A DNA stretch of 51,333 nt, taken from Actinomycetes bacterium (GTDB lineage Bacteria > Actinomycetota > Actinomycetes > Propionibacteriales > Propionibacteriaceae). The notes beneath the pieces are model-generated. The model made no database searches. It saw only the letters and a program-made list of their open reading frames with translations, and was not told where the DNA came from. The stretch lies in NCBI GenBank assembly GCA_023460935.1, contig JAEWOI010000015.1, positions 1 through 51,333 of the forward strand, given 5' to 3'. Positions within the stretch are counted from its first letter, which is position 1, and each line of letters opens with the position of its first letter. The translations under genes and the position numbers were made by a program. Positions 41,582-49,918 of this stretch are shown one piece after another.

Positions 41582-42133
41582 GTGACCACGTTGCCCGGCC
41601 GCCCGAACAGTGCCCTGCTGGTGATCGACGTCCAGAACGGCGTCGTGGCGGGCAACCATGCCCGGGACGAGGTGGTGGCCAACATCGGCCGGCTGGTGGA
41701 CGCAGCCCGCGCTGCCGGTGCCCCGGTGGTCTGGGTGCAGGACGTGGACGAGGGCCGCGAGCACGGCAGCGAGGCGTGGCAGGTGGTGCCGGAGCTGGCG
41801 CCGGCGCCGGACGAGCCGCGGGTGGACAAGTCCTACGGCGACTCGTTCGAGGAGACCGGGCTCGAAGAGGTGCTGGCCGGCCTCGGGGTGGGCCGGCTGC
41901 TCGTCGCCGGCGCCCAGACCGACGCCTGCGTCCGCTCCACCCTCCACGGAGCGCTGGTGCGCGGCTACGACACCGTGCTGGTGGGCGACGCCCACACGAC
42001 GGAGGACCTGACCGAGTGGGGCGCGCCGCCGCCCGAACAGGTGATCGCCCACACCAACCTCTACTGGAGCTTCCAGAGCGCACCGGGGCGCACGGCCGGC
42101 ACAGTCAGCACGGCTGAGGCCGACTTCGGGTGA
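41582..42133 (+). CDS. Isochorismatase-family cysteine hydrolase
   Basis: A 183-residue protein with the catalytic triad of the family: D16 (LLVIDVQNG), K83 (VDKSYGDSF) and C116 (AQTDACVRST). Such enzymes hydrolyse amides or related bonds (nicotinamidase, biuret or N-carbamoyl substrates). The substrate is not predictable. GTG 41582 is 6 nt after TAGGGT (41570-41575), at the end of ilvE. It is convergent with the patatin gene. Confidence 0.87.
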   Translation: MTTLPGRPNSALLVIDVQNGVVAGNHARDEVVANIGRLVDAARAAGAPVVWVQDVDEGREHGSEAWQVVPELAPAPDEPRVDKSYGDSFEETGLEEVLAGLGVGRLLVAGAQTDACVRSTLHGALVRGYDTVLVGDAHTTEDLTEWGAPPPEQVIAHTNLYWSFQSAPGRTAGTVSTAEADFG

Positions 42134-42172
42134 TCCGCCGCTGCCTCAGATCCTCGGCACCCTGCGGATCAC
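42130..42172. terminator. Convergent terminator containing two stop codons
   Basis: GTGATCCGC (42130-42138) and GCGGATCAC (42164-42172) form a perfect 9-bp inverted repeat around a 25-nt centre. The left arm includes the hydrolase stop (42131-42133); the patatin stop (42146-42148) lies in the loop. Confidence 0.55.
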
Positions 42173-43921
42173 GCCGACCGGCGCGGGCGCTGCGGCCAGC
42201 GTCGGCGCACTGTCGTCGAGCGCGGCCGCTGCGGCGTCGAGGTGCCCGGTGAGCTCCTCCGCCAGCCGGCGGGTGGCGCCGGTCAGCGGGTAGCTGGGCG
42301 GAGCCTCGCCGATCTCCTCCAGCCCGTCACGACCGGCGGCCCAGGACCCGAGCCAGGCGGGCAGGCCGGAGAGGAGCGCCCGGTAGCGCACCCAGCGGTG
42401 GTTCTCCCAGCCGGTGGCGCGCGGTTCCCGTTCCGGATAGCGCGGCTCATTGAACTGCGCGACCAGCGCTGCTGCCGCAGCACGGCCCCGTTCGGTCAGT
42501 GCGGCGATCGTCGCTGCATCCATGTACAGGTTCAGGCCGCCCTCGGCTTCGGTCTGCAGCACCCGGACGATCCGGTCGCGGTAGCCGGGCAGGTTCAGCT
42601 GGGTGCTGTCGGGCCAGCTGCGGGCGGTGTTGAACGCAGCCGACGCGAACCCGCCGATCGCTGCCCAGCCGGTGGCCGGCACCTCGAAGAACTCCGGCAG
42701 CAGCCCGCCACGGTTGTTCCGCGCGAACTCGATGTTGGCCGCCTGGTCGGCGCTGGGCGCGACGCCCTCTGCGAAGTCGCCGAGGTTGATCGCAAAGGTC
42801 GGCCTGGACGGCAGTGCGGCGTCGAACAGCTGCAGCGGGAAGTTGCTGCACAGGCCGCCGTCGGTGAACCACACCTGGACGAACCTCGGCCCGGCCCCGG
42901 CCCTGCGGTCGATCGTCCACAGCGGGACGGCGGACACCAGCAGCGGGAAGCTCAGAGACAAGCGGGTGGCCACCACCACGGGCAGGTGCTCGGCCGCGGG
43001 CAGCCGCCGGAGCGCAGGGGAGCGTGCGGCGGCGGCGGCCTCCTCGGCAGCCCAGTCGCGCGCTGCGGCTGCTCCTCCTGCGCTCGGCGCGGCCGGCGGT
43101 GCGGCCAGCAGCGCAGCCATGACCGGCTGCGGGAAGAGCGTTGCCCAGACCCCGGGGTCGAAGAAGAACCCGCCCGACTCCCACGGCAGCTCGTAGGGCC
43201 GGCCCTGGGAAAGGCAGGTACTGATCATCCGCAGGTCGATGTCGCGCGACCGCAGCTGGCCGAACCGCAGCGGGCGCTCTTCGGCCGGCAGGCCGGCCAG
43301 GTCGTCGAGCTGTCCGGAGAGCCAGTCGGTGAACCCCGGTCCGGCGCCGGCGCCGAGCCCGCGGCAGATCCCGAACTGGTTGGCGGGCACCGCTCGGGTG
43401 AGCCTTGTGAGGACGGCGACCGTAACCCCGGCCAGCCAGCCGGCCACGGCCAGCAGCAGCCCGACCACAACCAGCACCAGCCCGGTTGCCCCGCCGGCGG
43501 TCCAGCCGAACGCCGCGAGGGCTGCGCCGGGCAGCAGGCCCAGCAGGCCGGCCACGGGGAAGCCCCGCAACAGGGCAGCGGCGACGGCCGGCACCCGCGC
43601 GGCGCCGGAGCGTCCGGTGCCCGGCCGGTCGTGGCCGGTCACGGCCAGCAGCAGCGGCAGCAGCGGCCGGGTGCCGGGCTGCGGCTGGAACAGGGCGGCC
43701 AGCCGGCCCTCCCCGAGCTGGGCGGGTACCGCGGCGAGCCGGGTGAAGCCGCCGGTGTCGCGCCCGTACTCCGCAGCGGCACCGAGGGCCGCCCCGATCG
43801 CGCCGGCGGAAGCCCCGCCGAGGCTGTGCAGCCGGTAGTGCGCTGCGAACTCGGCCAGTGCCCCGGGATAGATCACCCCGGAGGTGATGCCACCCTTCAT
43901 CACCACGTCACATTCGCGCAT
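42146..43921 (-). CDS. Patatin-like phospholipase with inserted membrane hairpin
   Basis: A 591-residue patatin-like protein. The oxyanion segment KGGITSG (9-15), nucleophile GASAG (Ser38) and DGG (Asp354 in FTDGGLCSNFP) make the Ser-Asp dyad. Residues about 112-172 are strongly hydrophobic and form two predicted membrane helices inserted into the catalytic domain, and residues 275-305 are Ala-rich. Probably a membrane-bound lipid acyl hydrolase; substrate unknown. It is 90 nt downstream of tpx on the same strand, with no clear promoter. ATG 43921 puts the oxyanion loop at the usual distance from the N-terminus. Confidence 0.85.
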   Translation of the reverse strand: MRECDVVMKGGITSGVIYPGALAEFAAHYRLHSLGGASAGAIGAALGAAAEYGRDTGGFTRLAAVPAQLGEGRLAALFQPQPGTRPLLPLLLAVTGHDRPGTGRSGAARVPAVAAALLRGFPVAGLLGLLPGAALAAFGWTAGGATGLVLVVVGLLLAVAGWLAGVTVAVLTRLTRAVPANQFGICRGLGAGAGPGFTDWLSGQLDDLAGLPAEERPLRFGQLRSRDIDLRMISTCLSQGRPYELPWESGGFFFDPGVWATLFPQPVMAALLAAPPAAPSAGGAAAARDWAAEEAAAAARSPALRRLPAAEHLPVVVATRLSLSFPLLVSAVPLWTIDRRAGAGPRFVQVWFTDGGLCSNFPLQLFDAALPSRPTFAINLGDFAEGVAPSADQAANIEFARNNRGGLLPEFFEVPATGWAAIGGFASAAFNTARSWPDSTQLNLPGYRDRIVRVLQTEAEGGLNLYMDAATIAALTERGRAAAAALVAQFNEPRYPEREPRATGWENHRWVRYRALLSGLPAWLGSWAAGRDGLEEIGEAPPSYPLTGATRRLAEELTGHLDAAAAALDDSAPTLAAAPAPVGVIRRVPRI

Positions 43922-44011
43922 GGTCCAGCCTGCTGCTGCGCCGGCGGGCGCCGCAATCAGTCAAACCGCGCAGGTCGGTCGGTGCCGGCCGGGGCCCGGC
44001 GGCCGGGCGCG

Positions 44012-44521
44012 TCAGCCGGTGAGGGCAGCCAGCGCAGCGAGGGCGGCCTCGTAGTCGGGCTCGGAGCTGATGTCGGGCACCTGCTCGGTGTAGCGGACGG
44101 TGCCGCCGGCGTCGGCCACCACGACCGCGCGGGACAGCAGGCCGCGCATCGTGCCGTCGACCATGGTCACGCCGTAGTCGCTGCCGAAGCCGGAGCGGAA
44201 GCTCGAACCGGTGACGACGTTGCCGATGCCCTCCGCGCCACAGAAGCGTGCCTGCGCGTACGGCAGGTCGGCCGACACGCAGAGGACGAGGGTGTCGGGC
44301 AGCCCGGCAGCGAGCTCGTTGAACCGGCGCACGCTCATCGCGCACACGCCGGTGTCGATGCTCGGAAAGATGTTGAGCACCAGGCTCCGCCCGGCCGCCA
44401 CCTCGACGCCGAAGTCGTCCATCCCTGTGCCGGTCAGGGTGAAGGCGGGCAGCGGGCTCCCCACCACCGGCAGTTCACCAAGGGTGTGGACGGTGGCTCC
44501 GCGACGCGTGAGAGTTGCCAT
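44012..44521 (-). CDS. tpx: Thiol peroxidase Tpx
   Basis: A 169-residue atypical 2-Cys peroxiredoxin that reduces peroxides with thioredoxin. The peroxidatic Cys60 is in PSIDTGVCAMSVRRFNE and the resolving Cys94 in ADLPYAQARFCGAEG. An additional Cys81 is present. ATG 44521 gives the standard N-terminus; an in-frame extension upstream lacks conservation. It is divergent from cimA with a 110-bp gap. Confidence 0.95.
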   Translation of the reverse strand: MATLTRRGATVHTLGELPVVGSPLPAFTLTGTGMDDFGVEVAAGRSLVLNIFPSIDTGVCAMSVRRFNELAAGLPDTLVLCVSADLPYAQARFCGAEGIGNVVTGSSFRSGFGSDYGVTMVDGTMRGLLSRAVVVADAGGTVRYTEQVPDISSEPDYEAALAALAALTG

Positions 44522-44631
44522 GGGCGCCTGTCTACTGGGCCGCCGGGCCGGCGTCAAACCGCGGGCCGCCCGGGAGTCTCAACCGCCGAAACCCATGCCC
44601 GGCGCCTGCCCCGGACGGCAAACTCGGCCCG

Positions 44632-46233
44632 GTGACCTTCATGCCGACCACCGCTCCGGACACCTTTCACATCTACGACACGACCCTGCGTGACGGCGCC
44701 CAGCAGGAGGGCCTGCAGCTCAGCGTCGCGGACAAGCTGAAGATCGCCAGGCACCTCGACGAGCTGGGTCTGGGGTTCATCGAGGGCGGCTGGCCGGGGG
44801 CCAATCCCAACGACACTGCGTTCTTCGCAGCCGCCGCGGCCGGCCAGCTGCAGCTGCGCAACGCCAAGCTGGTGGCGTTCGGCGCCACCCGGAGGGTGGG
44901 CGCCACTGCTGCGGAGGACCCGCAGGTGCAGGCGCTGCTGGACGCAGCCACCGAGGTGGTGTGCATCGTGGCCAAGAGCCATGACGAGCACGTCTACCGC
45001 GCCCTGCACACAACGCTGGAGGAGAACCTGGCGATGGTGTCGGACACCGTCGGCCACCTGGTGGCCAACGGCCGGCGGGTGTTCGTCGACTGTGAGCACT
45101 TCTTCGACGGCTACCGGGCCAACGCCGAGTACGCCCTCGAGGTGGTCCGGACGGCGGCGGAGGCCGGTGCTGAGGTGGTCGTGCTGTGTGACACGAACGG
45201 CGGCATGCTGCCCTCCTGGATGGGCGACATCGTCTCGGCCGCCGGGCAGATCGGGGTGGACCTCGGTATCCACTGCCACAACGACACCGGCTGTGCCGTG
45301 GCCAACACCCTGGCTGCGGTCGAGGCCGGCGTCATGCACGTCCAGGGCACGATGAACGGCCACGGCGAGCGCACCGGCAACGCCAACCTGATCACGGTGC
45401 TCGCCAACCTGCAGCTGAAGTACGGCTGGCCGCTGGTGCCTGCGGAGGCGTTGGCGGAGGCGACCCGGGTCAGTCACGCCATCTCCGGGGTGACCAACGT
45501 GCCGATGAACAACCGCCAGCCCTACGTCGGGGCCTCGGCCTTCGCGCACAAGGCTGGCTTGCACGCCTCCGCGATCAAGGTCGACGCGAACCTCTACCAG
45601 CACATCGACCCGCGCCTGGTCGGCAACGACATGCGGATGCTCGTCTCGGACATGGCCGGGCGGGCGAACATCCAGATCAAGGGCTCGGAGCTGGGCTACG
45701 ACCTGTCCAACCGTGACCTGGCCGCGAAGATCACCGAGAAGGTGAAGACCCGCGAGATGGACGGCTACTCCTACGAGTCGGCCGACGCGTCCTTCGAGCT
45801 GCTGCTCCGGGAGGAGCTGGGGGTGGCCCAGGACTTCTTCGAGGTGCTCAGCTGGCGGGTGCTCACCGGCCACGAGGTGAAGCCGGAAGGTGATTCCGAG
45901 GCGACGGTGAAGGTGCGCGCGAAGGGGGTCACCCAGAACCTGGTCGGTGAGGGCCACGGACCGCTGAACGCTCTGGACGTCGCGCTGCGGGGCGCGCTGA
46001 TCCACGCCTACCCGCTCGTCGAGGACTTCGAGCTCACCGACTACAAGGTGCGCATCCTCGACCAGGGGCACGGCACAGACGCCATCGTGCGCACCCTGAT
46101 CGACATGACCGACGGCGAGCGCACCTGGACCACCGTCGGGGTCGGCACGAACGTGATCGAGGCCTCTTGGGAAGCCCTGTACGACGGCTACCGGTGGGGG
46201 CTGACCCACGTGCCGGAGCCCTCCGCACCGTAG
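44632..46233 (+). CDS. cimA: (R)-Citramalate synthase
   Basis: A 533-residue HMGL/IPMS-family enzyme condensing acetyl-CoA and pyruvate, giving 2-oxobutyrate without threonine. FHIYDTTLRDGAQQEGLQLSV is typical of CimA, followed by FIEGGWPGANP, the metal-binding HCHNDTG, a GNANL segment, and a C-terminal LeuA-dimer regulatory domain (RVLTGHEVKPEG, about residue 430 on). GTG 44632 lies 7 nt after CAAACT (44619-44624); ATG 44641 is an alternative start. Together with ilvBNC, leuB and ilvE it supports isoleucine synthesis. Confidence 0.92.
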   Translation: MTFMPTTAPDTFHIYDTTLRDGAQQEGLQLSVADKLKIARHLDELGLGFIEGGWPGANPNDTAFFAAAAAGQLQLRNAKLVAFGATRRVGATAAEDPQVQALLDAATEVVCIVAKSHDEHVYRALHTTLEENLAMVSDTVGHLVANGRRVFVDCEHFFDGYRANAEYALEVVRTAAEAGAEVVVLCDTNGGMLPSWMGDIVSAAGQIGVDLGIHCHNDTGCAVANTLAAVEAGVMHVQGTMNGHGERTGNANLITVLANLQLKYGWPLVPAEALAEATRVSHAISGVTNVPMNNRQPYVGASAFAHKAGLHASAIKVDANLYQHIDPRLVGNDMRMLVSDMAGRANIQIKGSELGYDLSNRDLAAKITEKVKTREMDGYSYESADASFELLLREELGVAQDFFEVLSWRVLTGHEVKPEGDSEATVKVRAKGVTQNLVGEGHGPLNALDVALRGALIHAYPLVEDFELTDYKVRILDQGHGTDAIVRTLIDMTDGERTWTTVGVGTNVIEASWEALYDGYRWGLTHVPEPSAP

Positions 46234-46242
46234 GCTGTGGCC

Positions 46243-46839
46243 ATGAGTGCCGGCCAGGACCACCTGCGGGTCTCAGACGCCGACCGCGCGCACGCCGTCG
46301 ACCAGTTGCGGCGGGCCGCGGAGGAGGGTGGGCTGAGCCCTGCCGACCTCGACCGGCGCACCGAGCTGGCCCGCCGGGCGGTGACCCGCGGTGACCTCGC
46401 GGCCGCGCTGGTGCCGTCCGGCCCGGCCGGCCTCGTCCCGCCCGGCTACCGGCTCGACGACCCGTTGGTGCTCAGCGCCGGCGTCTCGACCGAGAAGCGG
46501 GAGGGCGCCTGGAACGTGCCGCCCTACCTGCGGGTGCAGGCGCTGGTGGACAACGTGCGGCTCAACTGCCTGCTGGCCACCCCAACCGCGCAGGTGGTCG
46601 ACCTCGAGGTGCTGGCCGGGGCTGGCACGGTCATCCTCGTGCTGCCTCCGGGGTGGGCGGTCAACACCGACCGCCTGAACCGGAACCTCGGCACGGTCAA
46701 GGTGACCGTCCCCTCCACCCCGGCCGCCGGCTGCCCGGTCTTCGTCGTGCGCGGCTCGCTCGGCCTGGGCACGTTCCGGGCCAGGGAACCCAACCGGTGG
46801 GAGCGCAAGCGGGCCGGCCTGCCGCGTCCGCTCAGCTGA
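46243..46839 (+). CDS. DUF1707/LiaF-like domain protein
   Basis: A 198-residue protein. Residues about 5-55 are a DUF1707 domain (LRVSDADRAHAVDQLRRAA, GLSPADLDRRTELARRA), and the C-terminal part is a LiaF-like beta-domain (GAGTVILVLPPGWAVNTDRL, FVVRGSLGLGTFRAR). Both are common in actinobacteria and of unknown function, often thought to be linked to cell-envelope stress. ATG 46243 is 6 nt after TAGGCT (46231-46236), which contains the cimA stop codon; the earlier GTG 46237 abuts the -10. It overlaps the convergent deoA gene by 8 bp. Confidence 0.85.
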   Translation: MSAGQDHLRVSDADRAHAVDQLRRAAEEGGLSPADLDRRTELARRAVTRGDLAAALVPSGPAGLVPPGYRLDDPLVLSAGVSTEKREGAWNVPPYLRVQALVDNVRLNCLLATPTAQVVDLEVLAGAGTVILVLPPGWAVNTDRLNRNLGTVKVTVPSTPAAGCPVFVVRGSLGLGTFRAREPNRWERKRAGLPRPLS

Positions 46840-48118
46840 TCCGCTCGTGCACCAGCGGGCGCGGAGCCGGCGGTTCGGCTGCGTAGTCCACGGCGCCGGC
46901 CAACGCAGCCCTGGCCCGTTCGATCCGTTCGGGGGTGTCGGTGTGCAGCGTGAACAGCGGCTGGCCGGCAGCCACCCGATCGCCCACGGCGGCGTGCCAG
47001 GTGACGCCGGCAGCCGCCTGCACCTGCTCGCCCTGGACGGCCCGTCCGGCGCCCAGCCGCCACGCGGCCAACCCGACCGCCATCGCGTCCATGCGTGTGA
47101 TGTGGCCGCTGGCGTCCGCGGTCACCACCTCGGTGTGCCGGGCGGTCGGCAGGGGAGCGTCCGGATCACCGCCCTGCGCGCGGATCATGGCCTTCCACGT
47201 GTCCATTGCGCGGCCGGAGGCCAGCGCCGCGGCGGGGTCGGCGTCGATGCCCGCGCAGGCGAGCATCTCCCTGGCCAGGGCGAGGGTTAGCTCGACCACG
47301 TCGGCGGGGCCGCCCCCGGCCAGCACCTCGACCGACTCGGCCACCTCCAGCGCGTTGCCGGCGGTGCGGCCGAGCGGGGTGTCCATGTCGGTGATCAGCG
47401 CAACCGTGTTCACCCCTGCAGCCTTGCCGATCGCCACCATCGTCGTGGCGAGGGCCCTGGAGTCGGCGAAGGTCTTCATGAACGCGCCCGCACCGGTCTT
47501 CACGTCCAGCACCAGCGAGGCTGTGCCCTCGGCGATCTTCTTGCTCATGATCGAAGCGGAGATCATCGGGATCGACTCCACCGTGCCGGTGACGTCGCGA
47601 AGCGCGTAGAGCTTCTTGTCCGCCGGGGCCAGGCCGGCGCCCGCTGCGCAGATCACGGCGCCGACCGACTCCAGTTGGGCCAGCATTTCTGCGTTGGAGA
47701 GGCTCGCCCGCCAGCCGGGGATCGCCTCCAGCTTGTCCAGGGTGCCGCCGGTGTGGCCCAGCCCCCTTCCGGAGAGCTGCGGGACCGCGGCCCCGCACGC
47801 TGCCACCAGCGGCGCCAGCGGCAGCGTGATCTTGTCCCCGACGCCGCCGGTGGAGTGCTTGTCCACCGTGGGCCGCGACAGCCCGGAGAAGTCCATGCGC
47901 TCGCCGGTGGCGATCATCGCATCGGTCCACCTGGCCAGTTCTGCGGAGTCGAGGCCGCGGAAGAAGATGGCCATCGCCATCGCCGCCATCTGCTCGTCCG
48001 TGACCATCCCGTCGGTGTAGGCACGGATGAGCCAGTCGACGGCTTCCGGCGCCAGCGTGCCACCGTCCCGCTTGGTGCGGATCAGCTCAACCGCGTCGAA
48101 CGCGTCCCTCGTGCTCAT
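46832..48118 (-). CDS. deoA: Thymidine/pyrimidine-nucleoside phosphorylase
   Basis: A 428-residue enzyme that phosphorolyses thymidine (or uridine) to base and (deoxy)ribose 1-phosphate. The family signature SGRGLGHTGGTLDKLEAIPG, phosphate-site KHSTGGVGDK, and the C-terminal barrel-sandwich segment (HTDTPERIERA) are present. A TATCGT box (complement of 48125-48130) is 6 nt from ATG 48118, giving a leaderless start. The promoter faces that of the 2-hydroxyacid dehydrogenase. Confidence 0.92.
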   Translation of the reverse strand: MSTRDAFDAVELIRTKRDGGTLAPEAVDWLIRAYTDGMVTDEQMAAMAMAIFFRGLDSAELARWTDAMIATGERMDFSGLSRPTVDKHSTGGVGDKITLPLAPLVAACGAAVPQLSGRGLGHTGGTLDKLEAIPGWRASLSNAEMLAQLESVGAVICAAGAGLAPADKKLYALRDVTGTVESIPMISASIMSKKIAEGTASLVLDVKTGAGAFMKTFADSRALATTMVAIGKAAGVNTVALITDMDTPLGRTAGNALEVAESVEVLAGGGPADVVELTLALAREMLACAGIDADPAAALASGRAMDTWKAMIRAQGGDPDAPLPTARHTEVVTADASGHITRMDAMAVGLAAWRLGAGRAVQGEQVQAAAGVTWHAAVGDRVAAGQPLFTLHTDTPERIERARAALAGAVDYAAEPPAPRPLVHERIS

Positions 48119-48158
48119 GCCCGCACGATAGCGAGGACATCTGCCTTAGGGTGAGCCC

Positions 48159-49091
48159 ATGGTGCGACACGTCTGGCTCCCGTTCGAAAGCACCGCCGCT
48201 GCCGAAGCCGCGGTGGGTCCGTTCCCCGAGGGCATCGAGGTGGACTGTTTCCTCGCCGACGGCCGGTGGCCGGATTCGATCGGCGAGGTGGAGTACCTGG
48301 TCGCGCCCTACATGTATCCGCCGCAGCCGGTGCTGGAGCGCGTGGGGGAGATGTCCGGCCTGAAGGTCGTCCAGCTGCTCTCCGCCGGCTATGACAACTA
48401 CCTGCCGTACCTGCCCGAAGGGGTGCAGCTGTGCAACGCCTCCGGCGTGCATGACACCAGCACGGCAGAACTGGCGGTGGCGCTCGCGCTGGCGAGCCAG
48501 CGCCACCTGGACACCTACGCCCGGAACATGACCACCGGCACCTGGCACACCGACTTCGCCGACTCGCTCGCAGACCGGCGTGCCCTGATCGTCGGCTACG
48601 GGCGGATCGGTGCCGCCATCGAGCAGCGCCTGGCCGGGTTCGAGCTGGCCTCGATCACCAGGGTGGCGCGGCGCGCCCGCACCGGGGACGTGCCGGTACA
48701 CGCGATCGACGAGCTGCCAGCTCTGCTGCCCGAGGCCGACGTGGTGTTCGTGATCACCCCGCTCACCCCGCAGACCGAGCACCTGATCGGCGCGGCGGAG
48801 CTGGCCGCGCTGCCGGACGGGGCGCTGCTGGTGAACGTGGCCCGCGGTCGCGTGGTCGACACCGAAGCGCTGCTCGCTGCAACGTCGAGCGGACGCATCC
48901 GGGCCGCGCTGGACGTCACCGACCCCGAGCCGCTGCCCCCGGACCACCCGCTGTGGCAGATCCCTGGCGTGCTGGTCAGCCCGCACGTCGGCGGGCAGAG
49001 TTCCGCGTTCCTGCCCCGGATGCACCACATGGTCCGCGCCCAGCTGGCCCGGCTCGCCGCCGGCGAGCCGCTGGCGAACGTCGTCGCCTGA
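48159..49091 (+). CDS. D-isomer-specific 2-hydroxyacid dehydrogenase
   Basis: A 310-residue NAD(P)-dependent dehydrogenase. Rossmann motif GYGRIG (about residue 147), then NVARGRVVD (Arg), DPEPLPPDHP (Glu) and SPHVGG (His) give the Arg-Glu-His catalytic set. The substrate (glyoxylate, hydroxypyruvate, phosphoglycerate-like) is not defined; the protein is too short for classic SerA and has no ACT domain. ATG 48159 is 6 nt after TAGGGT (48147-48152), within the 40-bp divergent gap with deoA. Confidence 0.9.
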   Translation: MVRHVWLPFESTAAAEAAVGPFPEGIEVDCFLADGRWPDSIGEVEYLVAPYMYPPQPVLERVGEMSGLKVVQLLSAGYDNYLPYLPEGVQLCNASGVHDTSTAELAVALALASQRHLDTYARNMTTGTWHTDFADSLADRRALIVGYGRIGAAIEQRLAGFELASITRVARRARTGDVPVHAIDELPALLPEADVVFVITPLTPQTEHLIGAAELAALPDGALLVNVARGRVVDTEALLAATSSGRIRAALDVTDPEPLPPDHPLWQIPGVLVSPHVGGQSSAFLPRMHHMVRAQLARLAAGEPLANVVA

Positions 49092-49114
49092 ACCGCGGAA
49101 GGTAACCGGATCAC

Positions 49115-49918
49115 ATGCGCGTTGCACGTTTCGTCGCCCAGGGCGACCCCACCTACGGCGTGGTCGAACTGGCAGAGGACGCCGGTCCCAACCCCGAAAC
49201 CGTTGCGGCCGTCTCGGGCGACCCGCTCGCCGGCCCCGTCCACTACACCGGGGAGCGGCTGGACCTGGCCGACGTCCGGCTGGTCTCACCGGTGATCCCG
49301 CGCAGCAAGGTGGTGGCGATCGGCAAGAACTATGCTGCGCACGCCGCCGAGCTGGGCTCGGAGGTACCGGAGCGCCCACTGGTGTTCTTCAAGCCCAACA
49401 CCGCCGTGATCGGGCCGGGGGAGCCGATCGTCCACCCGCCGGAGACGAGCAACCTGCACTACGAGGGCGAACTGGCTGTGGTGATCGGGCGGATCTGCCG
49501 CCGGGTGCCGCCGGAGCGGGCCGCCGACGTGATCTTCGGCTACACCGTGGGCAACGACGTCACCTGCCGCGACCTGCAGGCCACCGACGGCCAGTGGGCG
49601 CGGGCGAAGGGGTTCGACAGCTTCTGCCCGCTGGGGCCGTGGATGGCCACCCACATCGGCATCGATGAGGCCGGACGGCTCGACGTGCGCACCACGCTGA
49701 ACGACCAGCAGGTGCAGAGCGGCAACACCAGCCAGATGGTGGTGGGGATCGCCGAGCTGATCGCCCACGTGACGTCGTTCACCACCCTGCTCCCCGGGGA
49801 CGTGGTGCTCACCGGCACCCCGGCCGGGGTGGGCAGGATGGTGCCCGGGGACCGGGTCAGCGTCACGGTCGCCGGCATCGGGACGCTGACCAACCAGGTC
49901 GTGGCGGAGGAGGCCTAG
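49115..49918 (+). CDS. Fumarylacetoacetate hydrolase-family protein
   Basis: A 267-residue FAH-family protein. IGKNYAAHAAELG, FFKPNTAVIGPGEPI, the metal-binding YEGELAVVIG (two Glu) and GNDVTCRDLQ (Asp) are in order, and the C-terminal part contains LLPGDVVLTGTPAGVG. Members act as acylpyruvate hydrolases, oxaloacetate decarboxylases or tautomerases; no choice can be made here. A GGAAGG site lies at 49097-49102, and TAACCG (49103-49108) is 6 nt from ATG 49115. Followed directly by the CPBP gene. Confidence 0.9.
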   Translation: MRVARFVAQGDPTYGVVELAEDAGPNPETVAAVSGDPLAGPVHYTGERLDLADVRLVSPVIPRSKVVAIGKNYAAHAAELGSEVPERPLVFFKPNTAVIGPGEPIVHPPETSNLHYEGELAVVIGRICRRVPPERAADVIFGYTVGNDVTCRDLQATDGQWARAKGFDSFCPLGPWMATHIGIDEAGRLDVRTTLNDQQVQSGNTSQMVVGIAELIAHVTSFTTLLPGDVVLTGTPAGVGRMVPGDRVSVTVAGIGTLTNQVVAEEA

